Origin: CAIOSQ01 sp044359885
GTDB taxonomy: Bacteria > Pseudomonadota > Alphaproteobacteria > CACIAM-22H2
DNA length: 6,058 bases
Direction: 5' to 3'
NCBI GenBank assembly: GCA_044359885.1
Contig: JBIKLI010000272.1
Span: 1-6,058, forward strand
Every line of letters starts with the position of its first letter. Position 1 is the first letter of the stretch. Below, piece by piece: positions 1-6,058 of the stretch. Under the pieces are notes generated by a model. That model did no database searches. It saw only the letters and a list, made by a program, of their open reading frames with translations, and was not told where the DNA came from. A program made the translations under genes and the position numbers.

Positions 1-202
1 GCAGCCGTCTCCGGCGGGATCGCTGCCGCGGGCGTGACGGCGTTGGGATTCCATCCATGCAGGCCGGCAGATGACCACACCAAGGAAAGGTCAAGGACCG
101 GAAGGAGACATTTACACTATGTCGCCGGGCGCGAGGTCCGTATTGTCTCGCTCGCGGGTCCGGGGACGCGGATCCGGTCCACGATCTGGCAAGGAGGCAA
201 GG
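1..202. other. 5' flank of the binding-protein gene, no supported gene
   Basis: This stretch holds nothing I can call a gene. Plus-strand frames 2 and 3 close at 35-37 and 72-74, so either could be the last codons of a gene lying to the left, but the visible peptides (about 11 and 23 residues) match no family I know. Frame 1 stays open into the binding-protein gene and looks like GC-rich noise. No convincing -35/-10 pair is visible. The only strong signal is the ribosome binding site at 191-197. A weaker AAGGAG lies at 102-107, 11 bases before an in-frame ATG at 119. Confidence 0.5.
191..197 (+). promoter_or_regulatory. Ribosome binding site that fixes the binding-protein start
   Basis: AAGGAGG lies 5 bases before the ATG at 203. 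It is a near-perfect anti-Shine-Dalgarno match, and the protein begins with a Sec signal peptide exactly at that ATG. Together these favour the start at 203 over the in-frame ATGs at 71 and 119. Confidence 0.85.
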
Positions 203-2257
203 ATGAAGCTTCGTTGGTCGGTGCTGACACGCTTGGCACTCGGCACCGCACTGGTCTTCACGGCCCTGCATGGCACGGAGGCGCGCGCACAGGGCGCGCT
301 GGCCCAATCAGGACTGGTGGGAACGCCCGAAGGCATCACGATCATCACGGATCCGGCGCAATGGCCGACGACGTTCAACGAGGCGCCGCAACTCGCGGAA
401 CTCGTCCGCCAGGGCAAGCTGCCCCCGGTGAAGGATCGGCTGCCGCAGGATCTGATGGTCATCAAGCCGGTCCATGAGATCGGCCGTTACGGCGGCATCT
501 GGCGCCGCGGATTCACGGGCCCTGGCGACAGCGAGAACGGCAATCGCATCAACGCCTCGGACCGGCCGATCCTGGTCGACCACACCGGCGCCGTCCCGAA
601 CCCGTCGCTCGCCAAAGGCTGGAAGATGAGCGACGACGGGAAGACCTTCACGCTGCATCTGCGCCGCGGCCTGCGCTGGTCCGATGGCGCGCCGATGACC
701 GCCGACGATTTCATCTTCTGGTTCGAAGACATGTACGGCAACAAGGACATCGTGCCGACGCCGATCCCCGACATGTCGCCCCAGGGCCGCCCCGGGCGGA
801 TGAGCAAGGTCGACGATTTCACGGTGAATTTCGAGTTCGACGTGCCGTACTTCCTGTTCGAAGACCTGATGGCTGGCGACACGCTGATCGGCGGCGGCCA
901 GGCGGTTCGGCAGTCGGGCATGCGCAGCCATGGCGCCTACGCGCCGGCGCATTATCTCAAGCAGTTCCTGCCCAAATACGTGCAGGGCGGCGTCGAGGCC
1001 GCGAACGCGGCTGCCCGCGCCGAAGGCTTCGACAACTGGCTCGCACGCTTCCACTTCAAGAAGGACTGGACCCTCAATCCGGAACTGCCGGTGCTCGGGC
1101 CTTTCAAGACCGTGCAGCCGATCAACCGCCCGACCTGGGTCATGGAACGCAATCCGTTCTACTGGGCGGTCGACACGGCCGGCAACCAGCTGCCCTATTT
1201 CGATGGCGTCGTGATGACGCTGGCCGAGAACCTGGAGGTGCTGAACCTGCGCGCCATGGCCGGCGAGTACGACCTGCAGGAGCGCCATATCGACATCGGC
1301 AAGCTGCCGGTCATCCTGGAGAACCGGACGCGTGGTCGCTACAGCGTCCAGCTCGACCTCGCGCTCAACGGCTCGGATGCCGCCTTTTTCTTCAACCTGA
1401 GCTACGACGCGGATCCCGAGATCGCGAAATGGATACGCAACGTCGATTTCCGGCGGGCGCTGTCGCTGGCGCTCGACCGCAAGCAGCTCAACGAGGCGTT
1501 CTGGCTGGGCGTCGCGGTTCCCGGCTCGGTCGCGCCGGGCGAGGCCATGCCGTACTTCCCCGGCCCGGGCTGGCGCGAGAAATGGTCGACCTTCGACCAG
1601 AAGCAGGCGAACGAGATGCTGGATCGCATCGGGCTGACGCGCCGGGACGCCCAGGGCTTCCGGGTGCGGACCGACAACGGCCAGCGCCTGCGTCTGCAGA
1701 TCCAGGCGGTCCAGGCCTTCCTGCCCTGGCCGAAGATCTCGGAAATGGTCGCCGACCAATGGGCCAAGGTCGGGATCCAGGCCGATGTGCGCGACACCGA
1801 GCGAACGCTGGCGGTGACGCGCACCTTCAACAACGAACACCAGATCAAGGTCTGGAGCAACGGCGGCACCGAACTGCTCTACCTCTACCCGCGGCTCGCG
1901 ATCCCCGTCGAGGCGCCTCCGTCTGAAGCCTATATGGGGCCGGAATTCGGCAAATGGTACTCCTCCAATGGCACGCAGGGGCGCAAGCCCGAGGATCCGG
2001 AACTGCTGAGGGCCCTCGAACTGTACCGGTCGGCGGCGGGCCAGAAGACCGAGGAGCGGATCAAGACCGCGCAGGAAATCTGGCGGATCGTGATCGACCA
2101 GCAATACGGCATCGGAACGGTCGGCCAGTCCTCGGCCTTCATGGGGGTACGTCTGATCAGCAACCGGCTGGGCAACATCCCGTCGCGCAACTGCATCGCC
2201 CAGCATTGCCGCACGCCGGGCGGCGCGCATCCGGAGACCTGGTTCTTCAAGAACTGA
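203..2257 (+). CDS. ABC transporter substrate-binding protein, family 5 (peptide/opine type)
   Basis: This is a periplasmic binding protein of 684 residues that should capture a peptide, opine or similar solute for an ABC importer. Residues 1-29 form a Sec signal peptide: MKLR start, hydrophobic core at about 9-22, and an ARA cleavage site before Q30. No lipobox cysteine is present. The mature N-terminus (about 55-98: FNEAPQLAELV, then GRYGG) is typical of a large SBP_bac_5 subgroup of 600-700 residues. The family signature is at 150-172 (LRRGLRWSDGAPMTADDF). The C-terminus ends in a PETWFFKN-type tail usual for the subgroup. An in-frame ATG at 71 would add 44 arginine-rich residues ahead of the signal peptide, so I chose 203. 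No permease or ATPase gene follows; partners, if linked, would lie to the left. The only cysteines are C664 and C669. The ligand cannot be read from the sequence. Confidence 0.93.
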   Translation: MKLRWSVLTRLALGTALVFTALHGTEARAQGALAQSGLVGTPEGITIITDPAQWPTTFNEAPQLAELVRQGKLPPVKDRLPQDLMVIKPVHEIGRYGGIWRRGFTGPGDSENGNRINASDRPILVDHTGAVPNPSLAKGWKMSDDGKTFTLHLRRGLRWSDGAPMTADDFIFWFEDMYGNKDIVPTPIPDMSPQGRPGRMSKVDDFTVNFEFDVPYFLFEDLMAGDTLIGGGQAVRQSGMRSHGAYAPAHYLKQFLPKYVQGGVEAANAAARAEGFDNWLARFHFKKDWTLNPELPVLGPFKTVQPINRPTWVMERNPFYWAVDTAGNQLPYFDGVVMTLAENLEVLNLRAMAGEYDLQERHIDIGKLPVILENRTRGRYSVQLDLALNGSDAAFFFNLSYDADPEIAKWIRNVDFRRALSLALDRKQLNEAFWLGVAVPGSVAPGEAMPYFPGPGWREKWSTFDQKQANEMLDRIGLTRRDAQGFRVRTDNGQRLRLQIQAVQAFLPWPKISEMVADQWAKVGIQADVRDTERTLAVTRTFNNEHQIKVWSNGGTELLYLYPRLAIPVEAPPSEAYMGPEFGKWYSSNGTQGRKPEDPELLRALELYRSAAGQKTEERIKTAQEIWRIVIDQQYGIGTVGQSSAFMGVRLISNRLGNIPSRNCIAQHCRTPGGAHPETWFFKN

Positions 2258-2273
2258 CCCCGCCGATCCGGGG

Positions 2274-2287
2274 TTTCCGGCCGGAAA
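2274..2287. repeat. Perfect 14-base palindrome TTTCCGGCCGGAAA
   Basis: The sequence equals its own reverse complement. It lies 16 bases after the stop of the binding-protein gene and 3 bases before the terminator hairpin. As RNA it could form only a short 5-bp stem with a GGCC loop. As DNA it is a symmetric site of the kind a dimeric protein could bind. Function is unknown, and it may simply support transcript 3'-end structure. Confidence 0.6.
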
Positions 2288-2290
2288 TTG

Positions 2291-2324
2291 CGGCCCGCGG
2301 ACATCGTCCGCGGGCCGTTCTTCT
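2291..2324 (+). terminator. Intrinsic terminator between convergent genes
   Basis: A perfect 11-bp GC-rich stem (2291-2301 CGGCCCGCGGA pairing with 2307-2317 TCCGCGGGCCG) closes a 5-base loop. It is followed on the plus strand by TTCTTCTT, a broken T-tract. It lies 33 bases after the stop of the binding-protein gene. The stem also begins 7 bases past the stop of the minus-strand MaoC gene, so it could end transcription from both sides. The minus-strand side has only a three-T run (CAATTTCC), so termination there is probably weaker. Confidence 0.8.
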
Positions 2325-2813
2325 TCAATAGCCCGGTGCGTCGCCGCGGCGGCGGCGCATCATGATCATCAGCGTCGCCGTCATCACCGTCTCTCCGCGC
2401 TGGTTGGCGGCCGTGAAGCCCAAACGTAACAGGCCGCGATCAGGCTTGGATCGCGAGGGAACGATCTCCCTCACCTCAGCGGTCACGCGCAGCGTGTCCC
2501 CGGGACGCACGGGCAGCAGCCAGCGCAACTCGTCGATCCCGGGACCACCCATGTTGGCGTCCACGATCGCCCCGGTCTGGTAGAACATCCGAAACGCCGC
2601 CGCGAGCGTCTGGAAGCCGCTGGCGATCAGGCCACCGAAATGGCTCCGACCCGCGGCCTCCGCGTCGATATGGAACGGCTGCGGATCCCATTCCCGTGCG
2701 AAGCCGACGATGTCGGCTTCGGTCAGCGTCATTCCCTTGCTTTCGAAGCGGTCTCCGACCGAGAGATCGTCAAGGAAGAGATTGCGCCGCGGCGCGCCCG
2801 GGTCGGCGGTCAT
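2325..2813 (-). CDS. MaoC-family hot-dog dehydratase/hydratase
   Basis: This 162-residue protein has a MaoC-like single hot-dog fold. Members hydrate enoyl-CoA thioesters or act on related acyl-CoA compounds in the cytoplasm, usually as dimers. The hydratase-2 signature is clear at 38-50 (GFAREWDPQPFHID), with the expected catalytic pair Asp43 and His48. It is followed by HFGGLIASGFQT (58-69) and by the PVRPGDTL strand-turn (101-108) that is common in the family. Length is normal for a single-domain member. The ATG overlaps the stop of the upstream dehydrogenase gene as ATGA, and no Shine-Dalgarno sequence precedes it, so translation probably depends on the upstream gene. The arginine run near the C-terminus (153-156) is unusual but short. 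The open frame continues far upstream inside the dehydrogenase gene, but that part is not protein-like. The substrate is unknown, and a thioesterase-like role cannot be excluded. Confidence 0.9.
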   Translation of the reverse strand: MTADPGAPRRNLFLDDLSVGDRFESKGMTLTEADIVGFAREWDPQPFHIDAEAAGRSHFGGLIASGFQTLAAAFRMFYQTGAIVDANMGGPGIDELRWLLPVRPGDTLRVTAEVREIVPSRSKPDRGLLRLGFTAANQRGETVMTATLMIMMRRRRGDAPGY

Positions 2814-3877
2814 CCGATCGCGGCGGCGATCGCCTTGCCGACCTCGACCGTCGAGGCCTTGCCGCCCAGATCGCGGGTCCGCGGACCGCCATTGGCCAGC
2901 ACGTCCTCGATCGCCCGCATCACCGCCTGCGCGGCGTCCTTGTGGCCGAGATGCTCGAGCATCATCGCCGCCGACCAGATCTGCCCGATCGGATTGGCGA
3001 TGCCCTTTCCGGCGATGTCCGGCGCCGATCCATGGACAGGCTCGAACATCGACGGGAACTCGCCCGACGGGTTGAGATTGCCCGATGGCGCGATGCCGAT
3101 GCCGCCGACCACCGCCGGACCGAGATCGGTGAGTATGTCGCCGAACAGGTTCGAGGCGACGACCACGTCGAACCAGTCGGGATGCTGGACGAAATGCGCG
3201 CACAGGATGTCGATGTGGAACTGGTCCGTCTCGATGCCGGGATAGTCCTTGCGGATTTCCGCGAAGCGCTCGTCCCAGAACGGCATCGTATGGATGATGC
3301 CGTTGGACTTCGTCGCCGAGGTGACCTTCCGGCGCGGCCGGGCCTTGGCGATGTCGAAGGCGTGACGCATCACGCGGTCGACTCCCTGTCGCGTGAAGAT
3401 CGCCTCCTGCACGACCACTTCTTCGGGTTGGCCGCGATAGAGACGGCCGCCGATCTCGGAGTATTCGCCTTCGGTGTTCTCGCGCACGATGACCATGTCG
3501 ATCTCGCCCGGCGCCCGGTTTTTCAGCGGGCAGTCGATTCCCGCCAGCAGACGAACCGGCCGCACATTCGCGAATTGCCGGAAGGCACGACGGATCGGGA
3601 TCAGCATTCCCCAGAGCGAGATGTGATCCGGCACGCCTGGAAAGCCGACGGCGCCAAGGAAGATCGCGTTGCTGTCGCGCAGACGATCGATGCCGTCGGC
3701 CGGCATGATGCGCCCCGTCGCCTTGTACTGTTCGCAGCTCCAGTCGAGATGCGCGTATTCGAAGCTGAGCCCGTATTTCGCGGCCACCGTGTCGAGCACG
3801 CGGATCCCCTCGGGCACGACCTCCTTGCCGATGCCGTCGCCAGGGATGACCGAGATCTTGTACGCGTTGGTCGCCAT
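2810..3877 (-). CDS. dmlA: Decarboxylating D-malate / tartrate dehydrogenase (isocitrate/isopropylmalate dehydrogenase family)
   Basis: This 355-residue cytoplasmic enzyme should oxidise D-malate to pyruvate, CO2 and NADH, or act on tartrate or 3-alkylmalates, using Mn2+ or Mg2+. It is a full-length member of the beta-decarboxylating dehydrogenase family. IPGDGIGKEV at 11-20 starts the fold, and VPDHISLWG (82-90) is the mark of the DmlA/tartrate dehydrogenase branch rather than LeuB. Expected substrate residues are present: Arg96, Arg106, Arg132, Tyr139, Lys190, and the metal-binding Asp223, Asp247 and Asp251. HGSAPDIAGKGIANP (282-296) carries the aspartate (Asp287) typical of NAD-dependent members. 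From memory, the 221-290 region resembles E. coli DmlA more than Pseudomonas putida tartrate dehydrogenase, so D-malate is the better guess. A GGAGGA site precedes the ATG. The gene follows the Ada-like gene by 27 bases and overlaps the MaoC gene by 4. No DmlR-like regulator is in the window. Confidence 0.92.
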   Translation of the reverse strand: MATNAYKISVIPGDGIGKEVVPEGIRVLDTVAAKYGLSFEYAHLDWSCEQYKATGRIMPADGIDRLRDSNAIFLGAVGFPGVPDHISLWGMLIPIRRAFRQFANVRPVRLLAGIDCPLKNRAPGEIDMVIVRENTEGEYSEIGGRLYRGQPEEVVVQEAIFTRQGVDRVMRHAFDIAKARPRRKVTSATKSNGIIHTMPFWDERFAEIRKDYPGIETDQFHIDILCAHFVQHPDWFDVVVASNLFGDILTDLGPAVVGGIGIAPSGNLNPSGEFPSMFEPVHGSAPDIAGKGIANPIGQIWSAAMMLEHLGHKDAAQAVMRAIEDVLANGGPRTRDLGGKASTVEVGKAIAAAIG

Positions 3878-3881
3878 GAGT

Positions 3882-3887
3882 TCCTCC
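3882..3887 (-). promoter_or_regulatory. Ribosome binding site of the dehydrogenase gene
   Basis: On the minus strand GGAGGA lies 4 bases before the ATG at 3877, inside the 27-base gap after the Ada-like gene. This is a strong site, in contrast to the downstream MaoC gene, which has none. It confirms the start at the MATNAYKISVIPGDGIG N-terminus. Confidence 0.8.
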
Positions 3888-3904
3888 GAAAGACCCGGAC
3901 CCGA

Positions 3905-4774
3905 CTAGACCCGAAAACCGTCTTCCTCCGCAATCGCCGCATCCGTCCCCGGGACGCGGATGGCCTCCCATCCGATGAGCGCGAGCTTGCGGGCGCGCCC
4001 CCAGTGATAGTCGTTGAGGGCGCCGCTCGCGCGTACCACGCGGTGACAGGGAATGAGATAGCTGATCGGATTGTCGCCCACGGCAGCCCCCACCGCGCGG
4101 ACGCCGCGCGCATGGCCGAAAGCCGCCCTGGCCACTCGGCCATAGGACGCGAGCGCGCCGGGCGGAATGCGCAGCAGCGCCTCCCAGACCTTGATCTGGA
4201 ATGGCGTGCCGTGGAGCTGAAGCTGCAGCCGGTCGCCCGGCGCGGGCGCGAAGATCCGGTTCGCGAGCGCCGCCATGCGCCGGTCGTCCGCCACGTGCCG
4301 CGCGCACGGCCAGCGCCGCACCATGTCGGCGAGGGTCGCGTCGCGACCCGCCGCCAGTTCGAAGGCGAGTCCGCAGATGCCGCGCGGCGTCGCCAGGATC
4401 AGCACATCGCCGAAGGGCGAGTTCGCCCAGCCATGGACGATCTCCAGCCCCTCGCCCCGGCGACTGAACTCGCCCGGGGTGACAGCCTCGTGCGCGACGA
4501 ACAGATCATGGAGCCGCGACGGCCCCGAAAGCCCGCTCGCATAGGCCGCGTCGAGGACGCTCGCCGAACGTTGCAGGCAGTCCTTCGCATAGCCGAGGGT
4601 CACATGGCGCAGGAACTGCTTGGGACTGATCCCGACCCAGCGGGTGAAAAGCCGCTGGAAATGGAAACTCGACAGGCCGCAAGCCGATGCCAACTCGTCG
4701 AGATCCGGCTGGGCGGCGGCGTTGGCGAGCAGATGGGCGAGCGCCTTTTCGATCCGGGCATAGTCGCTGGGCAT
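3905..4774 (-). CDS. Ada-like fusion: AraC-type HTH regulator + O6-methylguanine-DNA methyltransferase
   Basis: This 289-residue protein fuses an AraC DNA-binding domain (about 5-105) to a suicide methyltransferase (about 115-275) that moves the methyl of O6-methylguanine in DNA to its own cysteine. The first HTH is seen at LDELASACGLSSFHFQRLFTR (25-45, shown in two parts by its LDELA and FHFQRLF ends), and the second around 73-103. The methyltransferase has SYG (210-212), Arg226, the Asn-Pro hinge at 235-236 and PCHRV (242-246) with acceptor Cys243 and His244. Glu270 completes the expected network. The zinc/methylphosphotriester domain of E. coli Ada, with its Cys38, is absent, so the known Ada switch cannot work here. 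The start is supported by GAGGT 5 bases upstream. The gene lies 78 bases after the exporter gene and 27 before the dehydrogenase gene. Such two-domain proteins are common in alphaproteobacteria; regulatory targets are unknown. Confidence 0.92.
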   Translation of the reverse strand: MPSDYARIEKALAHLLANAAAQPDLDELASACGLSSFHFQRLFTRWVGISPKQFLRHVTLGYAKDCLQRSASVLDAAYASGLSGPSRLHDLFVAHEAVTPGEFSRRGEGLEIVHGWANSPFGDVLILATPRGICGLAFELAAGRDATLADMVRRWPCARHVADDRRMAALANRIFAPAPGDRLQLQLHGTPFQIKVWEALLRIPPGALASYGRVARAAFGHARGVRAVGAAVGDNPISYLIPCHRVVRASGALNDYHWGRARKLALIGWEAIRVPGTDAAIAEEDGFRV

Positions 4775-4852
4775 GGGGCACCTCGCTGGCGTGGCCGACG
4801 ATGCCGAGGATATGGCCGGGCCGGCGACCGGACGACCCGGTTCTTGCGGCGA
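4775..4852 (-). promoter_or_regulatory. 78-base gap that may carry a promoter for the Ada-like gene
   Basis: This is the longest gap in the minus-strand gene run. It holds a GAGGT ribosome binding site (4780-4784) for the Ada-like gene and a small 5-bp inverted repeat (4827-4831 with 4837-4841) without a T-tract. I see no recognisable -35/-10 pair. It is the most likely place for an internal promoter, but that rests on spacing only. Confidence 0.3.
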
Positions 4853-5452
4853 TCAGACGAACAGAACGACCACCGAACCGGCAAGCAGCACCGCCATCGC
4901 GAGATTGAAGCGGCGAAGCGCGCGCGGCGATTCCAGCCAGCGCCCGATGGCGACCCCGAAACCGCACCACAGCGCGCAGGACGGCAGGCAGGCGAGCCCG
5001 AAGCAAGCCGCCATGACCGCGATCTCGAGCCAGAGCGTGCCGCCGACCGTCGTGAAGGTCGGAAGCGCGCCGGCGAGCATCACCCAGGCCTTGGGATTGA
5101 CCCACTGGAACAGGGCCGCGGCGAGGAACGTCAAAGGCCGGCCCCCGTCGCGTCCGTCGCTGCGATCCGGAGGTGCGGCCCGCGCGATCGCCAGCGCCAG
5201 CCAGAGCAGATAGGCGGCCCCGATCCATTTGAGCGCCGTATGCAACCCGGCCGAGGCCTGGAGAAAGCCGGCGGCGCCAAGCCCCACCGCGACCAGCATG
5301 GCGGGAAAACCGAAGGCGATCCCGAGCATGTGCGGCAAGGTCCGGCGAAAGCCGAAATTGGCGCCGGAGGCGGTCAGCATCACGTTGTTGGGGCCTGGCG
5401 TGACCGACGTGACGAAGGCGAAGACCGCCAGCGCCGCCAACTGGCTGTCCAT
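4853..5452 (-). CDS. LysE/RhtB-family amino-acid exporter
   Basis: This 199-residue inner-membrane protein should export an amino acid or related small metabolite, driven by the proton gradient. The family signature TPGPNNVML is at 18-26, within the first membrane segment. A second conserved element, FQWVNPKAWVM (115-125), starts the fourth segment. Hydrophobic stretches at about 5-25, 42-65, 72-91, 108-130, 141-166 and 184-199 fit the usual six-segment layout, and the length is typical for the family. A short charged loop (about 91-106) lies in the middle, as in relatives. The start codon comes 4 bases after the stop of the PhzF gene and lacks a clear Shine-Dalgarno site, which suggests translation coupled to that gene. 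The substrate cannot be told from sequence; threonine, homoserine, lysine or cysteine-type compounds are all possible. Confidence 0.9.
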   Translation of the reverse strand: MDSQLAALAVFAFVTSVTPGPNNVMLTASGANFGFRRTLPHMLGIAFGFPAMLVAVGLGAAGFLQASAGLHTALKWIGAAYLLWLALAIARAAPPDRSDGRDGGRPLTFLAAALFQWVNPKAWVMLAGALPTFTTVGGTLWLEIAVMAACFGLACLPSCALWCGFGVAIGRWLESPRALRRFNLAMAVLLAGSVVVLFV

Positions 5453-5456
5453 GGCG

Positions 5457-6058
5457 TCAGATTTCGACGCTTCCGTCGAGATAGATCACGCCATGGCCGG
5501 CGATGCGCACCCGCGCGCCACGATCCTCGCACCACAACTCGCCGCCGCGCCGCGAGACCTGGCGCGCGAACAGACGCTGGCGCCCGAGCCGCCGCGACCA
5601 ATAGGGGATCAGCTTGCAATGCGCCGAACCGGTCACCGGATCCTCGTCGATGCCGCCGCGCGGCGCGAAGAACCGCGAGACGAAGTCGCAGTCGCCCGGG
5701 TCGCCCGGCGCCGTGACGACGACGCCGCGCGCATCGATGGTCGCGAGCGCCTTGAAGTCGGGCTGCAGCGCGCGGATCGCGGCCGCGTCGCCGAAGACGC
5801 AGACCAGATCGATCATGCGCAGGGTTTCGGCCGGTGCGGCCCCCAGCGCGGCCTCGAGCCCGGGCGGCGCGGCGCAGGCCGCTGGCACCTGCGCGGGGAA
5901 ATCGAGGACCAGCCGCCCCTCCTCCTCGCTTACCTCCAGGGTCCCGCTGCGCGTCTCGAAGGCGACCCGGCCGGTCCACAGCCCCAGCCGATCGCGCATG
6001 ACCAGCGCCGTCGCGAGCGTGGCATGACCACAGAGATCGACCTCGACCGCAGGGGTGA
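5457..6058 (-). CDS. PhzF-family isomerase/epimerase-like protein (N-terminus outside the window)
   Basis: The visible 199 residues are the C-terminal two-thirds or so of a PhzF-family protein. Family members are cytoplasmic isomerases or epimerases with a duplicated diaminopimelate-epimerase-like fold. PhzF itself isomerises a phenazine precursor, but most relatives have no known substrate. The first visible residues carry EVDLCGHATLATA, a family signature, at visible residues 5-17. A second, DEDPVTGSAHC, is at visible residues 137-147. The end (RVRIAGHGVIYLDG) also fits. An ATG at 5999 lies downstream of the first signature, so the true start is beyond 6058; about 65-70 residues, including the region of the catalytic glutamate, are missing. 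The stop lies 4 bases before the exporter gene. No phenazine genes are near, so the name should not be read as phenazine synthesis. Confidence 0.9.
   Translation of the reverse strand, partial: TPAVEVDLCGHATLATALVMRDRLGLWTGRVAFETRSGTLEVSEEEGRLVLDFPAQVPAACAAPPGLEAALGAAPAETLRMIDLVCVFGDAAAIRALQPDFKALATIDARGVVVTAPGDPGDCDFVSRFFAPRGGIDEDPVTGSAHCKLIPYWSRRLGRQRLFARQVSRRGGELWCEDRGARVRIAGHGVIYLDGSVEI

Noticed and set aside
71..202. N-terminal extension of the binding protein from the ATG at 71 or 119.
   Set aside because: The extension is arginine-rich and would bury the signal peptide; the ATG at 203 has the better ribosome binding site and starts the signal peptide exactly.
34..477. Open frame of 147 codons on the plus strand overlapping the start of the binding-protein gene.
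   Set aside because: It is out of frame with a well-supported gene, has no ribosome binding site and shows low-complexity Arg/Gly/His composition.
308..2230. Open frame of 640 codons on the minus strand, opposite the binding-protein gene.
   Set aside because: It is a composition shadow of the GC-rich coding strand; no motif is visible and the plus-strand gene is unambiguous.
2325..4307. The MaoC frame stays open for 660 codons, suggesting a long fusion protein.
   Set aside because: Only the last 162 residues are protein-like. The rest overlaps the dehydrogenase and Ada-like genes in another frame, and the ATG at 2813 sits in the typical ATGA overlap.
4827..4841. Inverted repeat ACCGG/CCGGT between the exporter and Ada-like genes as a terminator.
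   Set aside because: The stem is only 5 bp and is followed on the minus strand by GC-rich sequence instead of a T-tract.
2696..5716. Open frame of 1006 codons on the plus strand, antisense to four genes and part of the MaoC gene.
   Set aside because: It has the arginine/alanine/proline-rich composition of a GC-rich antisense frame, shows no domain, and lies opposite five genes with clear family motifs.
5457..5999. ATG at 5999 as the start of the PhzF-family protein.
   Set aside because: The frame upstream of it encodes the conserved LCGHAT signature up to the window edge, so the gene continues past 6058.
1..6058. Search for CRISPR repeats, insertion-sequence ends, tRNA genes, toxin-antitoxin pairs or prophage genes.
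   Set aside because: By eye I found no spaced direct repeats, transposase motifs, tRNA cloverleaf or phage-like proteins. The window reads as ordinary chromosomal metabolism, transport and repair genes.

Overview
The window is GC-rich DNA with strong G/C preference at third codon positions. The gene repertoire (a large Sec-exported family 5 solute-binding protein, an AraC-MGMT fusion, a DmlA-type dehydrogenase, LysE and PhzF proteins) is most like an alphaproteobacterium of the Rhizobiales/Rhodospirillales kind. That placement is an inference from protein style, with no phylogenetic marker in the window.

Layout: positions 1-202 hold no gene I can support. A plus-strand gene (203-2257) encodes a complete periplasmic substrate-binding protein of a peptide/opine-type ABC transporter. 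No permease or ATPase gene lies downstream, because the gene ends at a strong hairpin terminator (2291-2317). From the right edge, five minus-strand genes run towards it and converge on that terminator. In transcription order they are: a PhzF-family protein (5457 to beyond 6058, N-terminus outside the window), a LysE/RhtB-family amino-acid exporter (4853-5452), an Ada-like AraC/O6-methylguanine methyltransferase fusion (3905-4774), a decarboxylating D-malate/tartrate dehydrogenase (2810-3877) and a MaoC-family hot-dog protein (2325-2813).

The minus-strand genes are tightly packed. The gaps are 4, 78 and 27 bases, and the last two genes share an ATGA overlap. They may form one transcript, or two if a promoter lies in the 78-base gap. 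The clearest functional pair is dehydrogenase plus MaoC protein, which are probably translationally coupled and may act in the same hydroxy-acid pathway. PhzF plus LysE form a second close pair. The Ada-like gene sits between the two pairs and may simply be a passenger.

I found no mobile element, CRISPR array, tRNA or rRNA, and nothing that amounts to a clearly new system. The most notable details are the coupled dehydrogenase-MaoC pair, the cysteine pair at the C-terminus of an otherwise cysteine-free binding protein, and a perfect 14-base palindrome beside the shared terminator.
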